Assembly (NCBI GenBank): GCA_027587225.1
Contig: JAPDDQ010000023.1
Coordinates: forward strand, 1-64,000
Length of the DNA stretch: 64,000 nucleotides
Source: Solirubrobacter taibaiensis
GTDB lineage: Bacteria > Actinomycetota > Thermoleophilia > Solirubrobacterales > Solirubrobacteraceae
Reading direction: 5' to 3'
Of this stretch, positions 1 to 8,684 are shown in pieces. Made by a program: the position numbers and the translations under genes. Below the pieces are notes generated by a model, which saw only the letters and a program-made list of their open reading frames with translations, made no database searches and was not told where the DNA came from. Position 1 is the stretch's first letter, and every line of letters begins with the position of its first letter.

Positions 1-33
1 GCCCGCGGGGCCTTCCCCGCGCACTCGCGGGCC

Positions 34-1455
34 GTGGCCGTCGGCGCCGAACTGCCGCGCCGGGCGTGGGCGCCGCCGAGCCGGTTCGTGGTCGCGTGCG
101 AAGCCGTGCCGGCCTCGTCGGCACGCGCCGTGATCGCTGTGGCCGTGCTCTCCGGGGCGATCGTCGTCGGCTCCCCGCTCGGCCTCGGCCTCTCGCTCGT
201 GTTGCTCGCGCTCGGCGTGATCGTCGCGCGCGTCAAGCGGCCCGCGGTCGCCCCCACTGAGGATCTGCGCTCCGGCGCCGCGCCCGACGTGCGCGACCGC
301 TGGACCCGCGTGTGGTGGGCGCTCGCCGCCGGGCTCGCGCTCGTGCCGGTGCTGCGCGCGGCGGGCTGGGTCGTCGTCCCGTGCGTGCTCGTAGCGATCG
401 CCGCGGCCTCGCTGGCCGCGGCCGACGGGCGCCGCTGGGGCGAGCTGTGGGCCGGGCTGGGCGCGGTGTGGGCGCGACTGCCGCTCGGGCCGATTCTGGC
501 CATCGCCGGCGCGGGCCGGGGCGCGAGCTTCGGTCCGGTGGCCCGCGGCTCAGCGCTCGCGGGCGTGCTCCTGCTGGTCTTCGTCCCGCTGCTCGCGAGC
601 GCGGACATGGCGTTCGCGGAGATCCTCGACGGGCTCGCGCCGAGCTTCGACCTGCCCGGGGTGCGCGTGGTCGTGATCGCGGCCTTCGTGATGCTCGGCG
701 GTGCGCTGCTGTTCGTCGCGGTGGCGCCGTTCCGGCCGCGCCGCGTCGAAGTCAGGCGCACGCTCGGCCGGGCGGAATGGGTGCTGCCGCTGGGCGCGCT
801 CGTGGCGGTGCTCGGCGCGTTCGTACTGCTGCAGTTCGCGACGCTGTTCGCCGGCGACCGGCACGTGCTCGACACGGCCGGGCTCACCTACGCCGAGTAC
901 GCGCGGTCCGGCTTCGCGCAGCTGATCGTGGTCGCCGCGCTCACGCTGGCGGTGATCGCCGCGGCGGGCCGCTGGGCCCGCGACGGCGGCACGCTGCTGC
1001 GCGTGCTGCTCGCGGCGCTGTGCCTGCTCACGCTCGTCGTCCTGGCCTCCGCGCTCAAGCGGCTCGGCCTCTACGAGGAGGCGTACGGCTTCACCCGGCT
1101 GCGGTTCGCCGCGCACGCGATCCTGCTCTGGCTCGGCGCGCTGTTCGTGCTGGTCTTGGTCGCCCGCGGCGCCCAGTGGCTGCCGCGCGCGGCTCTGACC
1201 GTCACGCTCGCGTCGTTCCTCGCCTTTGCGTTCGCCGACCCTGACCGCCGGATCGCCGAGTGGAACGTGGATCGCTTCGAGCGCACCGACAAGATCGACG
1301 CGCCGTATCTCGGGAACCTGTCGGCCGACGCGGTCCCGGCGCTGAGGGGCGTGCGGTGCGTCCCGGACGTGCCGGATTCGAACGGCCTGGCCGGATTGAA
1401 CGTCGGCCGCGCGCAGGCCCGGGCCGCAGGCATCCCGCCGAAGCCCTGTCGTTGA
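34..1455 (+). CDS. DUF4173 (DUF4153-like) polytopic membrane protein, 5' end uncertain
   Basis: An integral membrane protein of unknown function with about ten hydrophobic segments in 473 residues. The C-terminal tail carries EWNVDRF (about residue 409) and the DAPYLGNLSADAVPAL stretch (about 420-436), which I recognise as the DUF4173 family signature. The GTG at 34 is only the first start inside the window. The frame stays open to base 1, so the true N-terminus may lie upstream. The gene is joined to the next by a 1-nt TGATG overlap, suggesting translational coupling. The family has no settled function, and the gene probably marks the edge of the polysaccharide locus. Confidence 0.75.
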   Translation: MAVGAELPRRAWAPPSRFVVACEAVPASSARAVIAVAVLSGAIVVGSPLGLGLSLVLLALGVIVARVKRPAVAPTEDLRSGAAPDVRDRWTRVWWALAAGLALVPVLRAAGWVVVPCVLVAIAAASLAAADGRRWGELWAGLGAVWARLPLGPILAIAGAGRGASFGPVARGSALAGVLLLVFVPLLASADMAFAEILDGLAPSFDLPGVRVVVIAAFVMLGGALLFVAVAPFRPRRVEVRRTLGRAEWVLPLGALVAVLGAFVLLQFATLFAGDRHVLDTAGLTYAEYARSGFAQLIVVAALTLAVIAAAGRWARDGGTLLRVLLAALCLLTLVVLASALKRLGLYEEAYGFTRLRFAAHAILLWLGALFVLVLVARGAQWLPRAALTVTLASFLAFAFADPDRRIAEWNVDRFERTDKIDAPYLGNLSADAVPALRGVRCVPDVPDSNGLAGLNVGRAQARAAGIPPKPCR

Positions 1456-2030
1456 TGCGCGCGTTCTACGAGGCGTTCTGGGCCGACGCGCCCCAGGACC
1501 CCGAGCCCTACGAGTGGGAGCGCCGGCGTGGGCTCCTGCTCGGCGAGGTGCAGCCGGGCGACCGTGCGCTGGATCTCGGCTGTGGCGCGGGCCGCTTCCT
1601 CGCGCTGCTGGACAACGCGGTCGGGGTAGAGATCGCCGAGGAGGCGGCGAACCGTGCGCGGGCGAACGTGCGCGGCGCGGACGTGCGCCTGCTGCAGTCG
1701 GACGGGTCGCTGCCGGTGGGCCACGGTGAGTTCGACCTGGTGTGGTGCTCGGAGACGCTCGAGCACATCCCGGACGTCGCGGAGACCCTGGGCGAGATCC
1801 GGCGTGTCCTGCGCCCCGGCGGCCGCGCGCTCATCACCGTGCCCTACCACGGGCGCGTGCAGGCCGCGCGCATCGCGCTGACCCGCTTCGAAGCGCACTT
1901 CGACCCGCTCGGCCAGCACGTGCGCTTCTTTACGCGCCGATCGCTCGTGGGCGCGCTGGCGTTCACCGGGTTCGAAGCGACCGTGCTCCGCGACGGCCCG
2001 TTCCTGGTCGCCCGCGCTGTGCGGGCGTGA
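1455..2030 (+). CDS. class I SAM-dependent methyltransferase
   Basis: A small 191-residue cytoplasmic methyltransferase. Motif I, ALDLGCGAGRFLALL, lies at about residues 38-52. The acidic ribose-contacting position follows in GVEIAEEA, and FDLVWCSETLEHIPD plus LRPGGRALITVPY at about 92-135 are the usual Methyltransf_11 features. The frame is open further upstream, but the ATG at 1455 overlaps the stop of the DUF4173 gene and gives a normal family N-terminus, so I chose it. The substrate cannot be read from sequence. Its stop lies 4 bases from the end of the convergent ligase gene. Confidence 0.8.
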   Translation: MRAFYEAFWADAPQDPEPYEWERRRGLLLGEVQPGDRALDLGCGAGRFLALLDNAVGVEIAEEAANRARANVRGADVRLLQSDGSLPVGHGEFDLVWCSETLEHIPDVAETLGEIRRVLRPGGRALITVPYHGRVQAARIALTRFEAHFDPLGQHVRFFTRRSLVGALAFTGFEATVLRDGPFLVARAVRA

Positions 2031-2034
2031 CCAG

Positions 2035-4125
2035 TCAGCCTCCGCGGCTGGCGAGGATGCGCGCGGTCACGACGACGTCATTGATGCTCTGCGCGCCCTG
2101 CGGGTCGAGGAAGTAGGCGTACTGGAACGCGCGCAGGGCGGCGCGCGGGTCGTCCAACTGGTCGAGCCGCAGACGGCCGAGCTGACGCCAGGTCTCCGGG
2201 TTCGCGGGCTCGAGCTCGACGGCCTGCTCGAGCGCGGCCTTGGCCGGCGGAACGTTGCCGGCGGAGACCTCTATCGCGGCGAGCTGGAACAGCGGGTCCA
2301 CCGACAGCGGGTTGCGGTCGTGCGCGATCCGGGCGATCGATGCCGCGGGCTCGACCTCGCCGCGCTCGAACCGCACCTGCGCGGCGTCGGCGGCGTTGAC
2401 CGCGCGCACGGGCTGTAGCGCGCTCCAGGCGGCGGTCAGCGCGATCACGAGGACGAGCGTCGCTGCGGCGGCGCGCAGTCGCGTGTCCGCGGGCACCGGC
2501 GCGTCTCCGTCCGGCGCCTGGCGCTCGCGCAAGGTCTTGCGGGACGCGACGTAGCCGGCACACAGCAGCGCCGGCACCGCGTTGCCGGGGACGTACCACG
2601 TCCAGTCGATCGCCGAGTGCACGCCGAAGACGATCACGACCACGGCCAATGTCGCCAACCCCACGCGTTCGGCGTCCCAGGGCAACCGCAGCGCGCTGCG
2701 GCTCACCCCCAGCACGCGAGCCGCAGCCGCGAGGAACGCCGCCACGGCCAACAGCGAGAGCCCGATGCCCACCCAGCCGAGGTCGGCGAGCACCTGGACG
2801 GGATAGCTGTGGGCGTGGCGGACGACGCCGCGGTTGGCGCGGTAGGCCAGCCGCAACTGCCCGTACGCCCCGGCGCCCGCGCCGATCAGCTCGTGGTTGC
2901 CGTGAATCTTCGACGCTTCCTGCCAGTAGCGGGCGCGCACCGACGAGGTATCGCGCAGACGGGTCGGGCTGTTGTCGGGCAGCGCCGCTTCCGGATCAGT
3001 GGCTTGCTTCCACGCCTTGGAGACCTGGCCGTCGATCCCGCCCGGAGCGGTGGCGAGCAGCAGGATCGCCACGACGGGGACCGCGGCGAGCGCTGCGATC
3101 AACGTGCGCGTCACGCGTCGCCGCGCCCGCTGGCCCGGGGGGTGCACCGCGGTGAGGAAGCCGACCGCCAGACCGGCGATGGTCAACGCGGCGATCAGCA
3201 GCAGGAGCAGGCCGCCGAGCGCCTGGCCGGCGTCGATGCGCACGGCGAGCGGGACGCCGTCCTCGGTGAGCCCGTCCTGCGCGAAGGCCCACACGACGAG
3301 TGGCACCGTGGCCACGAACACGCCGGCGAGTGTCGCGAGCGCGCGCAGCCGCAACGGCACGACGGCGAGCCACAGCGCGAGCCCGATGGCGATCGCAAGC
3401 AGCGACCCGCGCGAGAACGCGAGCAGCAGGCACATGAGCAGCAAGCCGAGGGCGGGCCACGCGAGCACGTTGACCGCGCCGTGGCCGGAGCGGCGTGCCG
3501 CGAGCCACAGCATCGGCGGGACGCCGAGCGCGGCGCTCAATCCCACGCTGTTCCAGTACTCGAACGGCGCACGGAGCCGCGCGAAAGTCTCGTCCGCCGC
3601 GACTGCGCCCGGGAAGACCTTCGTCAGCAGCGCCCACAGGCACAGCAGCACCGACGCGAGCGCGACGCCACCGATCAGCGCCGCCCAGCGCCCGGGCGCG
3701 AGCCGGCCGAGCGCGAGCCCACCCGCGAGCGTCGCGAGGTAGGCGAGCATGCGGTTGGTCTCCAGCCACGACTCGCTCGGCGTCAGCGACCAGTTGATCG
3801 AGAGCGCGGTGAACGCGGTCAGCAGCGCGAACGCGCCGAGCAGCCACACGCCGCGCAGCCGCGCCGGCGTCCGCGACTCACGCGGGACGATCAGCGCGAG
3901 CGCGCACAAAGCGCCGCCGGCGAGCATCAGCAGGACGTAGGTCCACGTGGTCCGCTCGAGCTGCGTCCCGCCGCGCGCGAGGAAGGCGCACAACAGGATC
4001 GCGAACGCGACGCCGCCGAGGATCGTCGGCGCCGCGGGCGGGAGCGGGACGTCGATCGCCGGGACGAGCGCTCGGCGCGCCTTCCGCGGGACGTACGCCC
4101 TACGGTTGACTGGGACCCAGGCCAC
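2035..4125 (-). CDS. O-antigen ligase/polymerase (Wzy_C) with C-terminal TPR domain
   Basis: A 696-residue polytopic protein, probably in the cytoplasmic membrane, with about twelve hydrophobic segments. A large loop at about residues 375-450 contains GNHELIGAGAGAYGQ followed by the HAHSYPVQVLADLGWVG motif (about 433), the conserved Wzy_C ligase signature. Family members transfer or polymerise lipid-linked glycans on the outer face of the membrane. The last 100 residues (about 598-690) form TPR-like helices. It is the last gene of a run transcribed from 8439, and its first 26 bases overlap the end of the secreted-protein gene. Ligase and polymerase cannot be separated by sequence alone. Confidence 0.85.
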   Translation of the reverse strand: MAWVPVNRRAYVPRKARRALVPAIDVPLPPAAPTILGGVAFAILLCAFLARGGTQLERTTWTYVLLMLAGGALCALALIVPRESRTPARLRGVWLLGAFALLTAFTALSINWSLTPSESWLETNRMLAYLATLAGGLALGRLAPGRWAALIGGVALASVLLCLWALLTKVFPGAVAADETFARLRAPFEYWNSVGLSAALGVPPMLWLAARRSGHGAVNVLAWPALGLLLMCLLLAFSRGSLLAIAIGLALWLAVVPLRLRALATLAGVFVATVPLVVWAFAQDGLTEDGVPLAVRIDAGQALGGLLLLLIAALTIAGLAVGFLTAVHPPGQRARRRVTRTLIAALAAVPVVAILLLATAPGGIDGQVSKAWKQATDPEAALPDNSPTRLRDTSSVRARYWQEASKIHGNHELIGAGAGAYGQLRLAYRANRGVVRHAHSYPVQVLADLGWVGIGLSLLAVAAFLAAAARVLGVSRSALRLPWDAERVGLATLAVVVIVFGVHSAIDWTWYVPGNAVPALLCAGYVASRKTLRERQAPDGDAPVPADTRLRAAAATLVLVIALTAAWSALQPVRAVNAADAAQVRFERGEVEPAASIARIAHDRNPLSVDPLFQLAAIEVSAGNVPPAKAALEQAVELEPANPETWRQLGRLRLDQLDDPRAALRAFQYAYFLDPQGAQSINDVVVTARILASRGG

Positions 4126-4729
4126 GCTTGCGGATCAAGGGCGCGGCGACGAGTGCGAACGCAGCCGCGGCGATCAGGGCCAGCACGCCGATCAGCGTGC
4201 CCGGCAGCGCGTTGCGGCCGACGTCGGCGCTCAGGCGTTCACCGCCGGGTGAGACCTGCTTGAGGTCGTCCGGGTTCGGGTTCACGCCCTTCTGGGCCTC
4301 GGTGATCGCGGCCCACTCAGGCGGGGCCTGAGGCACTTCGTGACCGGAGTCGATGCCGCCGGGGCCGGGGGTGGGCGTCGCGCTGGGCGTGCCGGTGTTC
4401 GGGTCGGTGGAGCCGCCGCCAGTACCGGAGCTGCTTCCGTCGCCGCCTCCGCCACCGGAGGAGGAATCGCCGCCGGAGGAGTCGTCGCTCTTCGGCTTGG
4501 CGGTCTTGTCCGCGATCGCGCGGGTGAGCACGTCACGACAGTCGCCGTACTCGTCGAGCTCGGTCGGCATGTTGTTGCGGGCGGTGCGCATCGCCGAAGC
4601 GGAGTAGTCGCCCTGTAGGACGCCGTCGTCGTTGCAGTCACGCAGGATCTCCTGCGTCTGCGCTTGAGCGGCAGACGGGACGAGGAGCAGCACCGCCGCG
4701 ACAATGGCCATGAAGATGGTCCGTCGCAT
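4100..4729 (-). CDS. secreted Ser/Gly-rich protein with C-terminal membrane anchor
   Basis: A 209-residue protein of unknown function. It has a clear signal peptide (MRRT start, hydrophobic core, AQA-Q cleavage near 23) and a small Cys-containing N-terminal part (RDCNDDG and GDCRDV). A long Ser/Gly/Pro/Thr linker follows at about 85-135. The C-terminal hydrophobic helix ends in RKRG and is preceded by LPGTL, which resembles but does not match LPXTG. A GTG at 4741 is also possible, but a TAGCGT hexamer 10 nt before the ATG at 4729 favours the ATG. It lies between a GT4 and the ligase, so a surface-anchoring or scaffold role is an inference. Confidence 0.7.
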   Translation of the reverse strand: MRRTIFMAIVAAVLLLVPSAAQAQTQEILRDCNDDGVLQGDYSASAMRTARNNMPTELDEYGDCRDVLTRAIADKTAKPKSDDSSGGDSSSGGGGGDGSSSGTGGGSTDPNTGTPSATPTPGPGGIDSGHEVPQAPPEWAAITEAQKGVNPNPDDLKQVSPGGERLSADVGRNALPGTLIGVLALIAAAAFALVAAPLIRKRGLGPSQP

Positions 4730-4739
4730 CGACAAATTC

Positions 4740-4745
4740 ACGCTA
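4740..4745 (-). promoter_or_regulatory. candidate internal -10 (TAGCGT) before secreted-protein gene
   Basis: TAGCGT on the minus strand begins with the TAG stop of the upstream GT4 and ends 10 nt before ATG 4729. It could give separate expression of the anchored protein and the ligase. Confidence 0.4.
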
Positions 4746-5714
4746 GCAGGCCGCCAGCGCGCGGGACATGCCCTGCGCCCAGGCGTCGAAGGTGTACTCG
4801 GCGACGGCGTGACGGGCGTTCTCGCCCAGCCGGTGGCGCAGATCCGCGTCGTCGTGCAGGCGGTGGATGGCGGCGCGCAACGCGCGTGCGTCGCCCGCCG
4901 GGACGATCAGCCCGGTGTGTTCATGGCGCACGAGACCGCCGGCGGCGGCCCCCACTGCGTCGGTCGCGATCACGGGGACTCCTTGATGGAAGGCTTCGTT
5001 GACGACGAGTCCCCACGGCTCTAGGAAGTCACGCGTGGGGAGCGACGGCACTACTAAGACGTCGCTACCCGCGTAGAGGTTGCGGAGTTGCTCCGGCGTC
5101 CGGCCCTGCGCGACGACCAGTTCGCCCACGTCGGCGGCCTGCTCGAGGACGGCGAATCCCTTCTCCGGCGCCGGGCGGCCGGCGAACAGGAGCTGGAAGT
5201 CGGCGCGGCGGTCCGGGGTGGCTGAAGCGCCCCAGAATGCGCTGTCCACCGCCTGCGGGGCCTCGAAGACCGGTCCGCGCGGGTGCTTGGTGCGGACGTA
5301 GGCGCTGACGTGCGGGCCGTAGGTGGCGATCGCGTCCGCGTGGCGGTAGATGTGGCGCAGCGGCAGGTAGGACAGCGCGTGCGCCGGGGTGCGCGGGTGC
5401 GCCCAGATCGTGGCCCACAACACGAACGGGACGCGGCCCGCCCGGGCACCCGCGTAGGCCGCCGGCAGCGCGATCTTGCCCGAGATCCCGGCGATGACCG
5501 CGCGATAGCGGCCGCTGGCGGCGATCCGGGCGACGGTGCGTTGCGGCGGCCGGATGACGGGGAACGGGAATTCGTCGTCCTGGGTTCCGCCGCCGCCGTG
5601 GCGGACGTCGCCGCCGATCAGCGCGAACACGACGTTCTCGCGCTCGTGCAGGGCCTTGAACGCGCCGACGCGAAACGGCGGCGCGTGGTTGGTGACGAAC
5701 AGGACGGGCTTCAT
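4743..5714 (-). CDS. glycosyltransferase family 4
   Basis: A 323-residue GT-B glycosyltransferase. The N-terminal half starts MKPVLFVTNHAPPFRVG. The C-terminal donor-binding half holds LLFAGRPAPEKGF and the EX7E motif in EPWGLVVNEAFHQGVPVIATD, followed by GGLVRHEHTGLIVPAGD. The frame opens 14 codons earlier, but the ATG at 5714 forms an ATGA overlap with the upstream GT4 gene and gives the standard family N-terminus. It acts in the cytoplasm on a lipid-linked acceptor. The donor sugar is unknown. Confidence 0.88.
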   Translation of the reverse strand: MKPVLFVTNHAPPFRVGAFKALHERENVVFALIGGDVRHGGGGTQDDEFPFPVIRPPQRTVARIAASGRYRAVIAGISGKIALPAAYAGARAGRVPFVLWATIWAHPRTPAHALSYLPLRHIYRHADAIATYGPHVSAYVRTKHPRGPVFEAPQAVDSAFWGASATPDRRADFQLLFAGRPAPEKGFAVLEQAADVGELVVAQGRTPEQLRNLYAGSDVLVVPSLPTRDFLEPWGLVVNEAFHQGVPVIATDAVGAAAGGLVRHEHTGLIVPAGDARALRAAIHRLHDDADLRHRLGENARHAVAEYTFDAWAQGMSRALAAC

Positions 5715-6808
5715 CGCAGCGCGTCCTCGTAGGCCGCGACCGTGGCCTGGCCGCACTGGGCCCAGGTGAAGTGCTGCTCGACGTTCGCGCGCGCTTGGCG
5801 CCCGAGCGCCTCGCGGTTCGCGAGCGTCGCGGACATCGCCGCGGCTAGCTCATCCGACGTCGTCAACGTCATCCCGCCGCCGCAGCGCGCGATCTCCTCC
5901 GGGCCGTACTCGCCACGCGTGCCGATCGCGGGCAGCCCCGCCGCCATCGCCTCGATGTAGGCGACGCCGAACGCCTCCTCGGTGCTGGGCAGCACGAACA
6001 CGCCGGCCTTCCGGGCTTCGTCAAGGGCTTGGCCGGGCGGGAGCGCGCCGCGGAAGATGACGTCCTTGCCCTGGGCGAGGTGTTCGAGGCGGGCGCGTTC
6101 CGGGCCGTCGCCGATGATCACGTAGCGGGCGCCGGGCGGCAGCGCGCGGATGACGTCGGCGTGGCGCTTGCGGGCGACGAGGTTGCCGACGGTGACGAAG
6201 TCGGTCCCCCGCGTGGTGTGTGCCGGGACGTCCGTGCCGAGGTGGACGACGCGCACGTCCTGGGCCCCGAGGGCGCCGCAGCGCGCGGCGATCCCCTCCG
6301 AGTTGGCGAGGACGAGGTTCGCGGCCCGCAGCGAGCGTTCGACCACCGCGCGGCCATTCGCCCATTTCGTCGCCACCCCGAGCACATCGCCGCCGTGGAC
6401 GCTGACCACCATGGGCTTGCCGAGCCGGCGTACGGCGTCGCCCGCGGGGGCCGCGTAGTGCGCGTGGATGAGATCGAACGGCTTCAGCGTCTTGAGCACG
6501 AGCGCCAGCGACGGCGCCGCCCACGCGCCCCAGGACGGGTACGAGCGCGGCCGCGGCGGCGCCACGAACGGCGCGTAGGTCACGCGGATGCCGTCGAGCG
6601 TCGTGCGCAGCGGTTGTTTGAGCGGCGCGACGAGCTTGCGTACGTCGCGGGCCTTCAGCGCCGCCTTCGACGGCACGGGCCGGTGCAGCACGACGACCTC
6701 GACCTCCGCCCCCGCGTCCCGCGCCGCGAGCGCCTGCCGGTGCGCCCACACCCCGAGCGCCGGGTCCGCGGCGCGCGGGTAGTACTCCGCGACGATCACG
6801 ACCCTCAT
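5711..6808 (-). CDS. glycosyltransferase family 4
   Basis: A 365-residue GT-B enzyme beginning MRVVIVAEYYPRAADPALGVW. The nucleotide-sugar-binding half includes VTVGNLVARKRHADVI, VIIGDGPERARLE and the EX7E motif in EEAFGVAYIEAMAAGLPAIGT. The open frame runs far upstream through the next gene, but the ATG at 6808 overlaps the stop of the GT2 gene (ATGA), so it is the coupled start. It is the middle gene of a GT2-GT4-GT4 run. It probably adds one sugar to the growing repeat; donor and linkage are not predictable. Confidence 0.9.
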   Translation of the reverse strand: MRVVIVAEYYPRAADPALGVWAHRQALAARDAGAEVEVVVLHRPVPSKAALKARDVRKLVAPLKQPLRTTLDGIRVTYAPFVAPPRPRSYPSWGAWAAPSLALVLKTLKPFDLIHAHYAAPAGDAVRRLGKPMVVSVHGGDVLGVATKWANGRAVVERSLRAANLVLANSEGIAARCGALGAQDVRVVHLGTDVPAHTTRGTDFVTVGNLVARKRHADVIRALPPGARYVIIGDGPERARLEHLAQGKDVIFRGALPPGQALDEARKAGVFVLPSTEEAFGVAYIEAMAAGLPAIGTRGEYGPEEIARCGGGMTLTTSDELAAAMSATLANREALGRQARANVEQHFTWAQCGQATVAAYEDALR

Positions 6809-8439
6809 ACGCGGCGGTACTCGGTCATGGTCTCGCCGGCTTGCGTGCGGGTCACATAGGCGCGGCCGTCCAGGAAGGCCTCGGCCTCCGCGATCGCCGC
6901 GTCGCGCGGGTAGGAGGCCGCGACGGGCTTCAAGTGCCGGACGGGCGTGGCGTCGATCACGCCGATCGGCCAGTCGTGTTCGGCGGCGATGGCGCTCCAG
7001 CGCGCGTCGAGGCCCCAGCCCATCTGCAGGTCCGGGAAGGGCAGGAGCTCGCGCGCGGCGCGGGCGCTGAGCGCCGTGACGGGGCCGATCTCGACGAACC
7101 GCGTGCGGCGGGCGAGCACGCCGGGGCGGCGGCGCGTGATGTCCCACGCGGCGTGTGAGGCGAACGCGTGCGCGGGCTGCGCGAGCTCGAAGCCGAAGCC
7201 CTCCGCGAGTGCGAGAAAGCGGTCCAGGAAGCCGCGGGGCAGGATGACGTCGTCGTCGACGATCAGCAGCCAGTCCGCGTCGCCGAGCGGCGCGGCGGCG
7301 AGCGCGGCGTTGACGTTCGCCCACTTGCCCGCGCCCACGGCGGGCGGGGCGAGGTGGAGGGCGACGTCGTGCCGGGAGCGCGTGAGCTCGCGCCGCAGCC
7401 GCGCCACCGTCCGCAGGTTCTCCGCGCGAGCGACGCCGACGACGTGCACCCGGCGCTGCGGCAGCCGGCGCGCGGCGAGCCAGGGTGCGGGCCGGGCCCG
7501 CAGCGCGGCTTTGAGGTCTTTGACCGCCCCGATCAGCGCGGTGCGGCGCCCGAGCGTGCCGGAACGCCCGGACAGGTAGTCGGGGTCGGTGGCGCTCGGC
7601 GGTGCCGGAGCCGGGTCCAGGGCCTCCACGAGCCGCCCGAGCGCGAGCGCGGTGAGCGTCACGCCCACGCCGCAGCGGCGGCGCACGACGTGGAACACGC
7701 AGCCCGCGAGCGTGCGCAGCTCGGCCGCGAGGCTCGGCTCCGCGCCCTTGAAGACGTCGTAGCGGCGCGCGAAGCGCCCGCGATAGAAGTTCGCCCGCGA
7801 CAACGCCCGCAGCGTGGCGTCGCGTCCGGTACGCCGGTGGTCCACGCCCGCGGCGGCGACGTACCCGACGCTCCCGCCCGCCGCGCGCAGCCGCCGCTGC
7901 CAATCCTCTTCGTCCCCCGCGCCGCCGAGCCGCTCGTCGAACGGCCCGATCCGCTCGTAGGCACTCCGCCGCAGCGCGAGGTTCGCGCCCCACACGAACT
8001 CCGCCTCGCGGTCCTCCGGCCCGAGATCGAGCGCCGTGACCGGGAGCGGCTCACGGCCACACGCGTGCAGGTTCGTCCCCTCGATGCGCGGCCGGATCGG
8101 GCCGCCGAGCGCCTCGTGCGCGGGCGCGGCGTCGAGGAGCGCGGAGAGCCACCCGGGCCACGCCTCGACGTCATCGTCCAGGAAGCAGATGAGGTCGCCG
8201 GTGGAGTGGGTGACGCAGGCGTTGCGGGCGACGTTGATGCCTTTCGGGGAGCCGAGCGCGACGTAGCGGCCGCCATGGGATTCGACGAGTTGGCGAGTGG
8301 GGCCGTCTTCCGTGTCGTCTTCGACGACCACGATCTCGGCGCTGTGCTGGGCTGCCTGAGGGGCGACCGAGGCGAGTGCGACCGCGAGGTAGTCGCGGCG
8401 GTTGCGGGTGGGGAAGACGATCGAGGCGGGCGGGGACAC
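6805..8439 (-). CDS. tandem two-domain GT2 glycosyltransferase
   Basis: A 544-residue protein with two GT-A domains. The first (about 1-260) starts PPASIVFPTRNRRDYL and has the metal-binding ICFLDDDVEAWPGWL at about 84-98. The second (about 340-540) has DWLLIVDDDVILPRGFL near 390. Two catalytic sites suggest that two linkages, or alternating polymerisation, could be made by one polypeptide. The frame opens back to a GTG at 8529. I prefer the GTG at 8439 because it starts exactly at the GT2 fold and follows a TACCCT hexamer by 10 nt. It is the first gene of the minus-strand run down to the ligase. Confidence 0.82.
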   Translation of the reverse strand: MSPPASIVFPTRNRRDYLAVALASVAPQAAQHSAEIVVVEDDTEDGPTRQLVESHGGRYVALGSPKGINVARNACVTHSTGDLICFLDDDVEAWPGWLSALLDAAPAHEALGGPIRPRIEGTNLHACGREPLPVTALDLGPEDREAEFVWGANLALRRSAYERIGPFDERLGGAGDEEDWQRRLRAAGGSVGYVAAAGVDHRRTGRDATLRALSRANFYRGRFARRYDVFKGAEPSLAAELRTLAGCVFHVVRRRCGVGVTLTALALGRLVEALDPAPAPPSATDPDYLSGRSGTLGRRTALIGAVKDLKAALRARPAPWLAARRLPQRRVHVVGVARAENLRTVARLRRELTRSRHDVALHLAPPAVGAGKWANVNAALAAAPLGDADWLLIVDDDVILPRGFLDRFLALAEGFGFELAQPAHAFASHAAWDITRRRPGVLARRTRFVEIGPVTALSARAARELLPFPDLQMGWGLDARWSAIAAEHDWPIGVIDATPVRHLKPVAASYPRDAAIAEAEAFLDGRAYVTRTQAGETMTEYRRV

Positions 8440-8449
8440 GTCGCCGTGC

Positions 8450-8455
8450 AGGGTA
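8450..8455 (-). promoter_or_regulatory. candidate -10 (TACCCT) for the GT2-GT4-GT4-ligase run
   Basis: On the minus strand TACCCT ends 10 nt before the GTG at 8439. This is the leaderless or near-leaderless spacing seen at many starts in this window. No -35 is recognisable. Confidence 0.4.
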
Positions 8456-8529
8456 CGGGCCGCGTGAACGGCGAGCACACCGTCGGCGGCCGGTGCGCCG
8501 GGATGAGCGGGAACGCGCCACCCGGGCAC

Positions 8530-8576
8530 GCGAGCGTTCGCTTAGTTCCCTGAGCGGCAAGTTCGTGAACGCTCGC
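8530..8576. repeat. inverted repeat in divergent intergenic region (candidate operator)
   Basis: GCGAGCGTTCGC at 8530-8541 and GTGAACGCTCGC at 8565-8576 match as an inverted repeat at 11 of 12 positions, with a 23-nt spacer. Related half-sites lie nearby: GCGTTCAC at 8621-8628 and GTGAACGG at 8464-8471. The surrounding gene-free stretch 8440-8684 separates the divergent GT2 and GT4 genes and holds both candidate -10 elements. I see no small gene in it. An operator is more likely than a terminator because no gene ends here. Confidence 0.45.
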
Positions 8577-8670
8577 GTGGCGTGGACCGTCCCTCGCTGT
8601 CGGAAGACGTGAAAGCCGGGGCGTTCACGCAGTGCGGGGCACCCGCGGGTGTGCTCGCCGTTCCCGCGGA

Positions 8671-8676
8671 TAGCCT
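8671..8676 (+). promoter_or_regulatory. candidate -10 (TAGCCT), leaderless GT4 start
   Basis: TAGCCT is followed by 8 nt and then the GTG at 8685. No Shine-Dalgarno lies in front of that start, consistent with a leaderless mRNA. Confidence 0.5.
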
Positions 8677-8684
8677 CTCGCCGC

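Noticed and set aside
2617..4263. 548-codon open frame antisense to the ligase gene
   Set aside because: Charged low-complexity shadow. The opposite strand has a complete Wzy_C protein with TPR repeats.
5843..5850. GCTAGCTC inside a GT4 gene as a promoter
   Set aside because: It is within coding sequence and far from any start. It shows that CTAG alone is not sufficient evidence for a promoter.
8586..8684. Small gene in the divergent gap
   Set aside because: Open frames here run into the GT4 gene in the wrong frame, with proline/arginine-rich translations and no ribosome site.
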